The notes under the pieces are model-generated. The model saw only the letters and a program-made list of their open reading frames with translations. It had not been told where the DNA came from and did not search any database. 64,000 bases of DNA, taken from NCBI RefSeq assembly GCF_052180215.1, contig NZ_CP197471.1:3672001-3736000 (forward strand). Reading direction: 5' to 3'. How positions within the stretch are numbered: the first letter of the stretch is position 1; the number at the start of each line of letters is the position of its first letter. Of the stretch, positions 43,743 to 51,223 are shown piece by piece. The position numbers were made by a program, and so were the translations under genes. This DNA comes from Pseudoneobacillus sp052180215. Lineage in GTDB: Bacteria > Bacillota > Bacilli > Bacillales > Cytobacillaceae.

Positions 43743-44408
43743 CTAAATCTTAAATGGGTTCTTCCATTCCATCAGTGTTCCATAATGGCATGATTCTTCA
43801 TCATCTAAATAATTGGCCACCACTTTAACAGGTGTACGTCCGCAACGGAGCAGGAAAGTAATGACTGGGTCTTTTACTTCGCCTTTTACAATAGCATCTA
43901 AGTATTGTTCAGCTGTTAGTTCACTAGATTTTAGATGGTAACCTGGCATTCTGCCACCACCTAATAATCGATCTAATCCTAAATGAACCACTACATCATA
44001 CATAGATGACATTAACCATTTTCCCAGACCAAGCTTGCGAAAAGCCGGGCGGACACTAATATCAACCACGTATAACGTATTTCCTTTTGGGTCATGGTTC
44101 GTAATATAACCGTTAGCGGTTACTTCTTCCCACGTATGATCTGGATGAGTTGGATCAAAATTTACTAGCAAGCCCGTCATTGAACCAGCAAGTTCACCAT
44201 CCACTTCAATACATAAAGCCCCTTCTGGGAACAACGTGATATGATTTTTCAACTGCTCGTGATTCCACCAAAGTTCAGATGGAAATGGAGGTGGAAAACA
44301 TTCCTGTTGAATCTGAATCAAGTTTGTAAAGTCTTCTTCTGTATAATTTCGTATAATGGCAGGAACAGGTTTATCTTGGTCGAAAACGTAAAATTCTTTT
44401 CGATACAA
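43743..44408 (-). CDS. GNAT-family N-acetyltransferase, middle gene (YhcX N-terminal type)
   Basis: A 221-residue GNAT with a clear acetyl-CoA site, VDISVRPAFRKLGLGKWLMSS. It resembles the N-terminal GNAT half of the fused GNAT/carbon-nitrogen hydrolase YhcX of B. subtilis. Here the two halves are separate genes with the hydrolase first, 16 bp upstream. The substrate is unknown. Confidence 0.78.
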   Translation of the reverse strand: MYRKEFYVFDQDKPVPAIIRNYTEEDFTNLIQIQQECFPPPFPSELWWNHEQLKNHITLFPEGALCIEVDGELAGSMTGLLVNFDPTHPDHTWEEVTANGYITNHDPKGNTLYVVDISVRPAFRKLGLGKWLMSSMYDVVVHLGLDRLLGGGRMPGYHLKSSELTAEQYLDAIVKGEVKDPVITFLLRCGRTPVKVVANYLDDEESCHYGTLMEWKNPFKI

Positions 44409-44424
44409 AGGTAATCCCTCCCTC

Positions 44425-45297
44425 TTATTTTTTCACTTCTTTTTCCCAATCAGGATAAAGGTCTGAACGACGGTCACGCCAAGTTGTTACCGATCCGCTT
44501 TCACGCACTTTGTATAAAAGATCTAAATTTAAATCTGCAGTCACAATCATATCCTGGTTAATTTCTCCTTCAACCAAAATGCCTTTTGGCGGGAAAGGAA
44601 CATCATTAGGCGTAATTACAACCGCTTGACCGAAATTTCCTCTCATAAAATCAACGGTTGGCAGTGAGCCAACTGTTCCAGTTGTGACGACATAGACTTG
44701 ATTTTCAATCGCACGTGCATGACTTGTGTAACGAACTCGGTGAAATCCATGGCGATCATCTGTACAAGATGGACAGAAAATCACATCTGCCCCCTTCGCT
44801 TTCGCCATTCTAACAATCTCTGGGAACTCGATGTCGTAACACGTTAACACCGCAATCGTTCCTTTATCGGTCTCGAACACCTCAAGGCCTTCACCAGCAG
44901 ACATATTCCATTCTTCCACTTCCGTAGGAGTGATATGAAGTTTTGCTTGTTCTGCTACTCTTCCATCTGGATAAAAAAGGTGAGCGACATTGTAAATCTT
45001 ATCGCCTTTACGAATCACATGGGTACCACCAATGATATGCATACCAGTTTGTTTAGCTAGATTGATAAATAAATTTCGGTATTGTTCAGTGAAGTTAGGT
45101 AACTCCTGAATCGTTAATGCTTCGCCTTTTTCGTTACCAATTGACATCAGCTGGGTTGTGAAGAACTCAGGAAAAATAATAAAATCGGAGTTGAATTCTT
45201 GAGCTGTTTTTATATAATGCTCTACTTGATGAGCGAATTCTTCAAAGGATTGAATGGTATGAAGATGATATTGTACGGCAGAGACTCTTAATTGCAT
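44425..45297 (-). CDS. Carbon-nitrogen hydrolase (nitrilase superfamily)
   Basis: A 290-residue nitrilase-superfamily amidase. The catalytic triad is visible as Glu in FIIFPEFFTT, Lys in EQAKLHITPTEVEEW and Cys in VLTCYDIEFPE. It resembles the hydrolase half of YhcX. The start is ATG 45297 after GAGGGGAT; the longer frame to 45360 has no RBS. It heads the operon with two GNAT genes. Confidence 0.85.
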   Translation of the reverse strand: MQLRVSAVQYHLHTIQSFEEFAHQVEHYIKTAQEFNSDFIIFPEFFTTQLMSIGNEKGEALTIQELPNFTEQYRNLFINLAKQTGMHIIGGTHVIRKGDKIYNVAHLFYPDGRVAEQAKLHITPTEVEEWNMSAGEGLEVFETDKGTIAVLTCYDIEFPEIVRMAKAKGADVIFCPSCTDDRHGFHRVRYTSHARAIENQVYVVTTGTVGSLPTVDFMRGNFGQAVVITPNDVPFPPKGILVEGEINQDMIVTADLNLDLLYKVRESGSVTTWRDRRSDLYPDWEKEVKK

Positions 45298-45484
45298 AAT
45301 ATCCCCTCTTTCTTTATTAGTCATATTTCCTATTATTAGTGAATAATGATGGATGAGCAAGTACGCACATTACAGTAACATAGTGTAAAAAAGTATACTG
45401 TGTAAAACATAGCTCCTTACTATTAGAAACTTTTACTATTATTCCATTTCTTGTTGAAAAAAAGTCCTGTTAAAGTAGGATGTT

Positions 45485-45513
45485 TTATGATAGATTCAAC
45501 TTTAACATATAAT
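45485..45513 (+). promoter_or_regulatory. Probable promoter of the thioredoxin-like gene
   Basis: A perfect TATAAT at 45508-45513 with a weak -35, TTATGA at 45485-45490, at 17 bp spacing. It lies 66 bp before the start codon. Confidence 0.5.
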
Positions 45514-45579
45514 AGTTTCAAGAAGATGGAAACTTTTTTGCTTAATAAATGGGTGAAAAAGAATAAATGAGGTGGAAAA

Positions 45580-45888
45580 GTGGCTAAGGGGATAACAGGA
45601 GTAGAGTTTGAAGAAATTATTAAGCATGCAACTAAGCCGATTGTTCTTGAATTTGGAGCAGATTGGTGACCAAGCTGTCGCTTTATGAGGCCGGTGGTCT
45701 CTATGGTTGCAGAACAAGAAAGTAATGTTGATTTTTACTATGTCGATTTGGATATAGCTCCAGAACTAGCTAGTATGTTTGGCGTGCAAAGCATACCTAC
45801 TTTAATACAAATCAAGAATGGGCAAGAAACCAATCGTTCCAGAGGGTATATTCCTGAGGATGAAATAAAAGAGTTTGCCCTTTCGTAA
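45580..45888 (+). CDS. Thioredoxin-like protein with in-frame TGA at the active site: candidate selenoprotein
   Basis: Translated through one TGA, this is a 102-residue thioredoxin fold: GTG start at 45580 after GAGGTGG, beta strand PIVLEFGADW, then TGA at codon 30, then PSC, and the cis-Pro loop SIPT near residue 75, with a normal C-terminal strand and helix. The TGA stands exactly where thioredoxins have the first active-site Cys (W-C-x-x-C), giving W-U-P-S-C. No other stop or frameshift occurs, and the codons after it keep thioredoxin conservation (DFYYVDLDIAPELASMFGVQ). I infer a selenocysteine residue. The alternative is a fresh Cys-to-stop mutation; the selA, selB, selC and selD genes would have to be elsewhere in the genome. 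Confidence 0.75.
45667..45699 (+). promoter_or_regulatory. Candidate SECIS hairpin at the in-frame TGA
   Basis: GACCA (45668-45672, starting inside the TGA codon) can pair with TGGTC (45695-45699), closing a 22-nt interior with a few further GC pairs possible. A bacterial SECIS must lie directly after the UGA within about 40 nt, as here. The fold was made by eye and has not been scored. Confidence 0.35.
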
Positions 45889-46033
45889 GAAAAGCGCAAG
45901 CGCCTTGGTTAGCCCCGACAAGCAAATGTTCTCTAGCCTAAGAAGTCCGAACTTTGACTTCTTAGGCTAGAGGTTATTTAACCTCGAGGGGCTAGGCGCT
46001 GGAGCTAGACAATTTTCGAAGTCCCTAAAAGTT
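45889..46033. repeat. Large palindromic intergenic repeat, copy 2
   Basis: The element starts right after the thioredoxin stop with AAAAGCGCAAGCGCC. The core is a perfect 17-bp stem, CTCTAGCCTAAGAAGTC (45931-45947) with GACTTCTTAGGCTAGAG (45956-45972). Outer arms AGCCCC/GGGGCT (45911-45916, 45988-45993) continue into AGCGCCT/AGGCGCT (45899-45905, 45994-46000). The tail GGAGCTAGACAATTTTCG recurs at 14221. Compared with copy 1 the core stem has two changed bases on each arm that keep pairing. Confidence 0.82.
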
Positions 46034-46110
46034 ATGTATGCTATCTTATCTGTTATATTGAGCCTTTAGGATGTTTATTCATAAAGGCTTTTATTTTGAC
46101 CCTAATTTTA

Positions 46111-46473
46111 TCACTTCGATTCAGACCTAACCAACGGCTTTACACCGACTGTCTCCATATAGTCCTTACCCCATTTATACATCGCATCCAATATCGGCAT
46201 TAAGCTTCTTCCTTGTTCAGTAAGAGAATATTCCACCTTTGGAGGCACAACTGGATAGACTTCACGATGAACGATTAAATCTTCTTCCAATTCACGTAAT
46301 TGGTTAACTAGCATTCTTTGGGTAATTCCAGGCATCAGGGATTTCAATTCACCGAATCGCTTCGTCCCTTCTTTACCTAAATGCCATAATATTAACATTT
46401 TCCATTTGCCGCCAATAACTGATAACGTTAATTCTTTTTCACAATTGAATATTTTATCCTGCATACGAGACAT
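46111..46473 (-). CDS. HxlR-family transcriptional regulator
   Basis: A 120-residue winged-helix protein of the HxlR/MarR-like class with the family core LSVIGGKWKMLILWHLGKEG, the recognition-helix region PGITQRMLVNQLRELEED and the wing VPPKVEYSLTEQG. One cysteine near the N-terminus (FNCEKEL, about residue 10) is in the place used for thiol/quinone sensing by YodB and HypR. GGAGGTGGGG precedes the ATG. It is divergent from an SDR gene, which it probably controls. Confidence 0.88.
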   Translation of the reverse strand: MSRMQDKIFNCEKELTLSVIGGKWKMLILWHLGKEGTKRFGELKSLMPGITQRMLVNQLRELEEDLIVHREVYPVVPPKVEYSLTEQGRSLMPILDAMYKWGKDYMETVGVKPLVRSESK

Positions 46474-46645
46474 CTTGCCCCACCTCCATTGTTATTGTAA
46501 TCCATTAGTATACTTTTTAGCACTATGTAATAATAAAGTGCGTACTTCCAACAAAGAATGATATGTATTATATTTGATAGGATTTTTAATTCGTTCACAA
46601 CAGGATTAAAAACGACCAACTTAGAATAACAGAACTCTATGAGGC

Positions 46646-46663
46646 TACACTAAATAAAGTGTA
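46646..46663. promoter_or_regulatory. Interrupted palindrome upstream of the SDR gene
   Basis: TACACT-AAATAA-AGTGTA sits about 27 bp before the SDR start codon. It is a plausible operator for the divergent HxlR regulator. Confidence 0.45.
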
Positions 46664-46689
46664 AATTTTTTATAAAAAGGAGAGAGCAT

Positions 46690-47406
46690 ATGCCTTCAAT
46701 AAATGGAAAAACAGCCTTAATTACGGGAGCAGGCAGAGGAATTGGACGTGCTACTGCGATTGCATTAGCAAAGGAAGGCGTTCATATTGGGATGATTGGT
46801 TTAAATATCGCGAATCTTGAAAAAGTAGCAACTGAAATCGAGCCATATGGGGTTAACGTATCAGCGGCGGCGGCAGATGTATCTGATTTAACCTCTGTGC
46901 AACATGCGATTGATCATATTAAATCAGAATTAGGTTCCATTGATATTTTAGTTAATAATGCGGGGATTGCTAAATTTGGCGGTTTTCTCGACCTTTCACC
47001 TGAAGAGTGGGAAAACATTATTAAAGTAAATGTAATGGGGGTTTATAACGTTACAAGAGCCGTTTTACCAGGAATGATCGAACAAAAGTCGGGAGATATC
47101 ATTAATATTTCTTCCTCCGCTGGTCAAAAAGGCGCCCCCGTTACCAGTGCCTATAGTGCCTCGAAGTTTGCTGTTTTAGGTTTAACAGAATCTCTAATGC
47201 TTGAAGTAAGAAAGCATAATATTCGTGTATCCGCTTTAACACCAAGTACGGTCGCGACAGATTTAGCGATGGAGACAAACCTTATTTCAGGTAATCCTGA
47301 AAATGTAATGCAGCCGGAAGACTTGGCTGAGCTTATTGTTGCTCAATTAAAACTTCATCCAAGAGTATTTATGAAACAAGCAGGATTATGGTCTACCAAT
47401 CCATAA
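46690..47406 (+). CDS. Short-chain dehydrogenase/reductase (FabG-like)
   Basis: A 238-residue NAD(P)-dependent SDR with TGAGRGIGRATAIALAKEG (residues 11-29), NNAG, catalytic Ser in INISSSAGQKG, and Y-x-x-x-K in AYSASKFAVLG. It resembles the 3-ketoacyl reductases of Bacillus (YmfI or YvrD types), substrate unknown. RBS AAGGAGAG. The gene is divergent from an HxlR regulator, so it is likely induced by an electrophile or carbonyl stress. Confidence 0.88.
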   Translation: MPSINGKTALITGAGRGIGRATAIALAKEGVHIGMIGLNIANLEKVATEIEPYGVNVSAAAADVSDLTSVQHAIDHIKSELGSIDILVNNAGIAKFGGFLDLSPEEWENIIKVNVMGVYNVTRAVLPGMIEQKSGDIINISSSAGQKGAPVTSAYSASKFAVLGLTESLMLEVRKHNIRVSALTPSTVATDLAMETNLISGNPENVMQPEDLAELIVAQLKLHPRVFMKQAGLWSTNP

Positions 47407-47413
47407 AAAGTTA

Positions 47414-47446
47414 GCAGATTCCCCTTTGGAATCTGCAATTTTTTTT
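47414..47446 (+). terminator. Terminator of the SDR gene
   Basis: Arms GCAGATTCC and GGAATCTGC, loop CCTTT, then AA and a T-run. Confidence 0.9.
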
Positions 47447-47452
47447 CATAGA

Positions 47453-47484
47453 AAGAAGCACCTCACAAAAAGGAGATGCCTCTT
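47453..47484 (-). terminator. Terminator of the MMPL operon
   Basis: A 12-pair stem with two wobbles, AAGAAGCACCTC against GAGATGCCTCTT, and a T-rich exit on the minus strand. Confidence 0.65.
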
Positions 47485-47494
47485 CCCCTCATTA

Positions 47495-50400
47495 CTATGC
47501 TCTTTTAAATGGCCACCAGTTGGCTTTGCCGAAGTTTTTCACCATCACTGGGATAAACATTGGTAAAACGACAAATGTGTAAAGCAGTAACCCTACTAAA
47601 ATAATACTAGCAATCTGTAGTAAGGATAACATTCCACTTGGCATCATGGCGGCAAATGTTCCACCTAAAATGATGGCAGCTGAAATGATGACGGTACCCA
47701 TTTTTTTCATCGAAATGAACATCGCTTCTGCAACAGATAAATCCTTATATTCATTGAAGCGGTCCATTAAGAAAATACTGTAGTCAACGCCCAGAGCCAT
47801 AAGGATAACGAAGGCAAAGAATGGTACTGCCCAGCTAATACCTGTGTAACCTAGCAAGTCAACAAAGATCGCTTCGTTAATTCCCATTGATGTAAAATAC
47901 GTTAAAATTAATGAGCCAATAATATAGATTGGCATTATGATAGAACGGAAAAGGAACACGAGAATAATAGATATTCCAAGTAACATCAATACGACGGTAC
48001 GAGAATAATCCTCGCCAGAAACCGTACGTAAATCAGCGTTCACGCTTGTCATCCCGCCGACAGCAATCGTCGCATTTTCTAGTTTCGTATCTTTAGTCGC
48101 TCTTTTGACAGCTGCTTTTACCTCATCCACTTGGTCAATCGCTTCATTGGAATATGGATTCGATTTAAAAATTACATCCATCGTCATCACTTTGCGATCA
48201 TCAGACATGTACGCATCTAACGCACGTGCAAAGTCCTTACTCTCTAGAACCTCTTTCGGCAAATAAAATCCATCATTCGTAGATTCCGTTAAGCCTGATA
48301 AATAATCTTGGGCAGAGCCTAAACCTTCTGAAACTTGATTTAATCCTTTTGAGCTTTGGTTAAGACCATCTGTTAGTTGACTTAATTGACCCCCAAGGTC
48401 TCCAAATCCAGCCAATAATTGCTTTTGACCGTTATTTATATCACCCAAACCATTTGTTAGCTTTGGCATATTTGAAACAATTTGACCTTGGCCATCAGCT
48501 AACTGATTGAAACCAGCTTGTTGCTGTTCAATGCCTTGGATTAATTTTTCTAAACCGGTTACAAGCTGCTGCTGTCCACCAATTGCTTGACTAAAGCCTG
48601 CGTTTGCTTTGGTCATTCCCCCGTTAATTTGAGATAATCCACCATTTAATTGGTTTAACCCAGCAGAAAGAGGAGCTAATTGCTGCTGTACAGCTTGAAC
48701 GGTTCCTTTTATTTTTTGATATTGAGCTTCACCAGCAACACCTTGGTATTTATTTTCTAAGTAGGCAAAATCCTCACCAGAAATTTGGCTTAGTGCTGTA
48801 TTTAATGAAGTTAATCCATTACCAATCTTAGTATATTCTTTTTGTAAATTTGTTAAGTTTCCACCAATCTCTTGGTAGCCTTTTTGCATTTGTTGGTAAG
48901 CCTTCAATAAATCTTCGGCACCAGCTTTCGTTTGCGCTAAACCTTTTTTCAACTCGTCTGAACCAGCAGTGCCTTGACGGATTCCATTTTCAATTTTCGC
49001 AAGGTTTGTTTGAATTTCACCTAGTCCTGATTGAATGGCACTTGTTCCAGTGATTAAATCATTGATTCCTTTTGTTGCTCCTTCTAACTCTGGTGCAGAT
49101 TTCGATAATTTCGTTCCGGCTTCATTTAATCCTTCACTAATTTTATCGATCCCTTCTTTCCCTTGACCAAGTCCTTCTTCTAGACTTTCCGCTTGCTTCG
49201 AAACAAAAAAGTCCTCAATTGGTTCACCAGTTGGTCTTGTCACCGAACGAACGGCATCAACTAAATCCACTTTTTCGAGCTCTTCACTGATTTTTTCAGC
49301 TAAACCAACATATTCTACTGAATCCATTTTTTCATCATTTTTAATGACGATTTGAGTTGGCATGGATTCCCCCGGTCTAAAGCTATCTGCAATCGCGTTG
49401 AACGCTTTAATGGAATTAACATCGCCGCTAATTTCTTCAAGCTGGTTAAAAGAAATTTTTCCATCATATTTAATAAGGAAAGGGACACAAACAATGGCAA
49501 CAACCAATAAAGCTAGGAAAGGACGTGCAAGCGAGAATTTCCCAAAAATGGCCCATAGCTTACTGTCACCATGCTCTGCTTTGGCTTTAGATGGCCAAAA
49601 GATTTTTTGCCCTAAAAGAGCCATAAAGAATGGTACAACCGTAAACAATGCCACAAGAAGTAAAGCCACTCCTACCGCTACTGCTGCGGCAGATTGATAA
49701 AGGATAAATTTAGAAAAACCAATGGCGGCAAAGCCAATCATTACGGCTACACCGCTGAAAAATACAGTACGTCCTGCATTGCGGTATGTTTCCACAATCG
49801 CTTCTGAAATACTTTCTCTAACTGCTAATTCCTCTTTAAAACGGCTAAGCAGGAGAATACAATAGTCCGTACCAATACCAAAGAGCACGGCTACCATGAA
49901 TATTTGCGTATAATTGGAAATCGGAAAATCAAGCTTATCGACTAGTACCGATACAATCGATTGGGAAGCCAGATACGAAAATCCAACGGTTAATACCGGG
50001 ATAAGTGGTGCAATCGCCGATTTAAAAACTAAAAATAGAACAGCCAGGATAAAGACTAGCGTAATCCCTTCTGTTTTTTTCAAGCCTTCTTCCGAACTTT
50101 TCATTAAGTCTTCACTAATCATCCAGCCGCTCGTATAATAGTGATCGACCTTTACATCTTCAATTGCTTTGTAGAGGTCCTCACTAACTTCGGTGGCTAC
50201 ACGATCGTTAAATTCCACACTGACAGAAGCTAGGATTGATTTTCCATCTTTTGAGACAAGCTGATCCTTTAAATTCTCTTCATTAAAATGAGTAAGAATT
50301 TCGGTAATCCCAAGCTCTTTTTGATGGTCTTCAAGTAAACGAATCGCCTTTTCGGCTTCCTTTATTTCCTCTTGAGTCAATTTTTTGTCATCATGAAAAA

Positions 50401-50614
50401 CGAGGGCCACTTGGGATGTATTTCCCCCACCTTCGTCTTCTTTCACTTGATCCATAATTTCCCCTGCTAAAGTAGAGGAATACCCTTCAGGTACCTTGAT
50501 TTCACCTTTGTCACGAACAAGCTCTGCCATATTGGGTGCCGACATAAATAATCCAACAGTAATCGCTATCCAAGCAATAATGACAAGCCATTTATTTTTT
50601 ATGATAAAATTCAC
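47495..50614 (-). CDS. ydgH: MMPL/RND-superfamily exporter (YdgH-like)
   Basis: A 1039-residue membrane exporter. Two MMPL halves each carry the GxxxDY motif (GIGTDYCILLLSRFKEE and ALGVDYSIFLMDRFNEY). Between them an extracellular region of about 330 residues is rich in leucine-, glycine- and glutamine-repeats, with NGGLSQINGGM and similar units, as in YhgE/Pip-like proteins, and is probably a long coiled coil. It sits directly downstream (4 bp) of a MarR regulator gene, the same pair as ydgG-ydgH of B. subtilis. It exports lipids or toxic hydrophobics by family inference. Confidence 0.9.
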   Translation of the reverse strand: MNFIIKNKWLVIIAWIAITVGLFMSAPNMAELVRDKGEIKVPEGYSSTLAGEIMDQVKEDEGGGNTSQVALVFHDDKKLTQEEIKEAEKAIRLLEDHQKELGITEILTHFNEENLKDQLVSKDGKSILASVSVEFNDRVATEVSEDLYKAIEDVKVDHYYTSGWMISEDLMKSSEEGLKKTEGITLVFILAVLFLVFKSAIAPLIPVLTVGFSYLASQSIVSVLVDKLDFPISNYTQIFMVAVLFGIGTDYCILLLSRFKEELAVRESISEAIVETYRNAGRTVFFSGVAVMIGFAAIGFSKFILYQSAAAVAVGVALLLVALFTVVPFFMALLGQKIFWPSKAKAEHGDSKLWAIFGKFSLARPFLALLVVAIVCVPFLIKYDGKISFNQLEEISGDVNSIKAFNAIADSFRPGESMPTQIVIKNDEKMDSVEYVGLAEKISEELEKVDLVDAVRSVTRPTGEPIEDFFVSKQAESLEEGLGQGKEGIDKISEGLNEAGTKLSKSAPELEGATKGINDLITGTSAIQSGLGEIQTNLAKIENGIRQGTAGSDELKKGLAQTKAGAEDLLKAYQQMQKGYQEIGGNLTNLQKEYTKIGNGLTSLNTALSQISGEDFAYLENKYQGVAGEAQYQKIKGTVQAVQQQLAPLSAGLNQLNGGLSQINGGMTKANAGFSQAIGGQQQLVTGLEKLIQGIEQQQAGFNQLADGQGQIVSNMPKLTNGLGDINNGQKQLLAGFGDLGGQLSQLTDGLNQSSKGLNQVSEGLGSAQDYLSGLTESTNDGFYLPKEVLESKDFARALDAYMSDDRKVMTMDVIFKSNPYSNEAIDQVDEVKAAVKRATKDTKLENATIAVGGMTSVNADLRTVSGEDYSRTVVLMLLGISIILVFLFRSIIMPIYIIGSLILTYFTSMGINEAIFVDLLGYTGISWAVPFFAFVILMALGVDYSIFLMDRFNEYKDLSVAEAMFISMKKMGTVIISAAIILGGTFAAMMPSGMLSLLQIASIILVGLLLYTFVVLPMFIPVMVKNFGKANWWPFKRA

Positions 50615-50618
50615 GCTG

Positions 50619-51071
50619 CTACTCCTCCATCTTAAAATTGATTAGCAATTGATTTAGCTTTTCAAATGTTTCAATAAATTGCTTAATTTCATTAGGGTCG
50701 AACTTATTGATGAGTGATTCTACTAACTGATGAATCCTTTGCTCAGCCTTTAGGTAAAGCTCATTTCCTTTTTCCGTAAGAGTTAAATAAACCACTCTAC
50801 GATCCTTTTCATCACGAGTCCTTTGAATCAAGCCTTTTTCCCATAAGCGCTGAATAATCGCGGTGATCGCACTTTTCTGTACATCAAATACTTCGGCTAA
50901 CTCTGAGGAAGTACACGAACCCACCTGATAAATATACCTCAGAGTGAAATGCTGATCATTGGTTAGATCACTTCCGATTTGGTCTTTTACGAGGGCCCCA
51001 CCTTTTTTTTCGACGGAAAGGGAAACGGCTATGTAACGGTCCACTAAGTTTTTGATGATCTCATCAGACAT
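50619..51071 (-). CDS. ydgG: MarR-family transcriptional regulator (YdgG-like)
   Basis: A 150-residue winged-helix regulator with HTH LAEVFDVQKSAITAIIQRL and wing TRDEKDRRVVYLTLTEKG. It is the first gene of an operon with the MMPL exporter, so it likely represses both and is released by an exporter substrate. The sigma-A promoter at 51145-51173 overlaps a GTTTAA-N11-TTAAAC palindrome, consistent with autorepression. Confidence 0.9.
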   Translation of the reverse strand: MSDEIIKNLVDRYIAVSLSVEKKGGALVKDQIGSDLTNDQHFTLRYIYQVGSCTSSELAEVFDVQKSAITAIIQRLWEKGLIQRTRDEKDRRVVYLTLTEKGNELYLKAEQRIHQLVESLINKFDPNEIKQFIETFEKLNQLLINFKMEE

Positions 51072-51123
51072 TTTTATATATTCACCCCACTTTGGAATTA
51101 TTCGATTGTTTAATTGTTCAACT

Positions 51124-51146
51124 GTTTAACTATTTACCTATTAAAC
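51124..51146. promoter_or_regulatory. Operator-like palindrome of the MarR/MMPL operon
   Basis: GTTTAA (51124-51129) and TTAAAC (51141-51146) are separated by 11 bp and lie over the start site and the edge of the -10. Related TTTAA(T/C) half sites continue downstream to 51110. Confidence 0.55.
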
Positions 51147-51173
51147 TATAATCCAGACTATTTGGTTAGTCAA
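51145..51173 (-). promoter_or_regulatory. Sigma-A promoter of the MarR/MMPL operon
   Basis: On the minus strand TTGACT (51168-51173) and TATAGT (51145-51150) are 17 bp apart. Confidence 0.75.
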
Positions 51174-51186
51174 TTAGTTAGTTTTA

Positions 51187-51218
51187 AAAAAAGACTTACC
51201 CTAGGAGGTAAGTCTTTT
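51187..51218. terminator. Terminator downstream of the serine hydrolase gene
   Basis: A 12-bp stem, AAAAGACTTACC with GGTAAGTCTTTT, and a 6-nt loop; usable in both directions. Confidence 0.85.
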
Positions 51219-51223
51219 ACTAG

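Noticed and set aside
45685..45888. A 67-codon gene starting at the internal ATG of the thioredoxin-like region
   Set aside because: It lacks an RBS and would begin after the active site, in the middle of the fold. The frame is better explained as the part of the selenoprotein candidate after the TGA.
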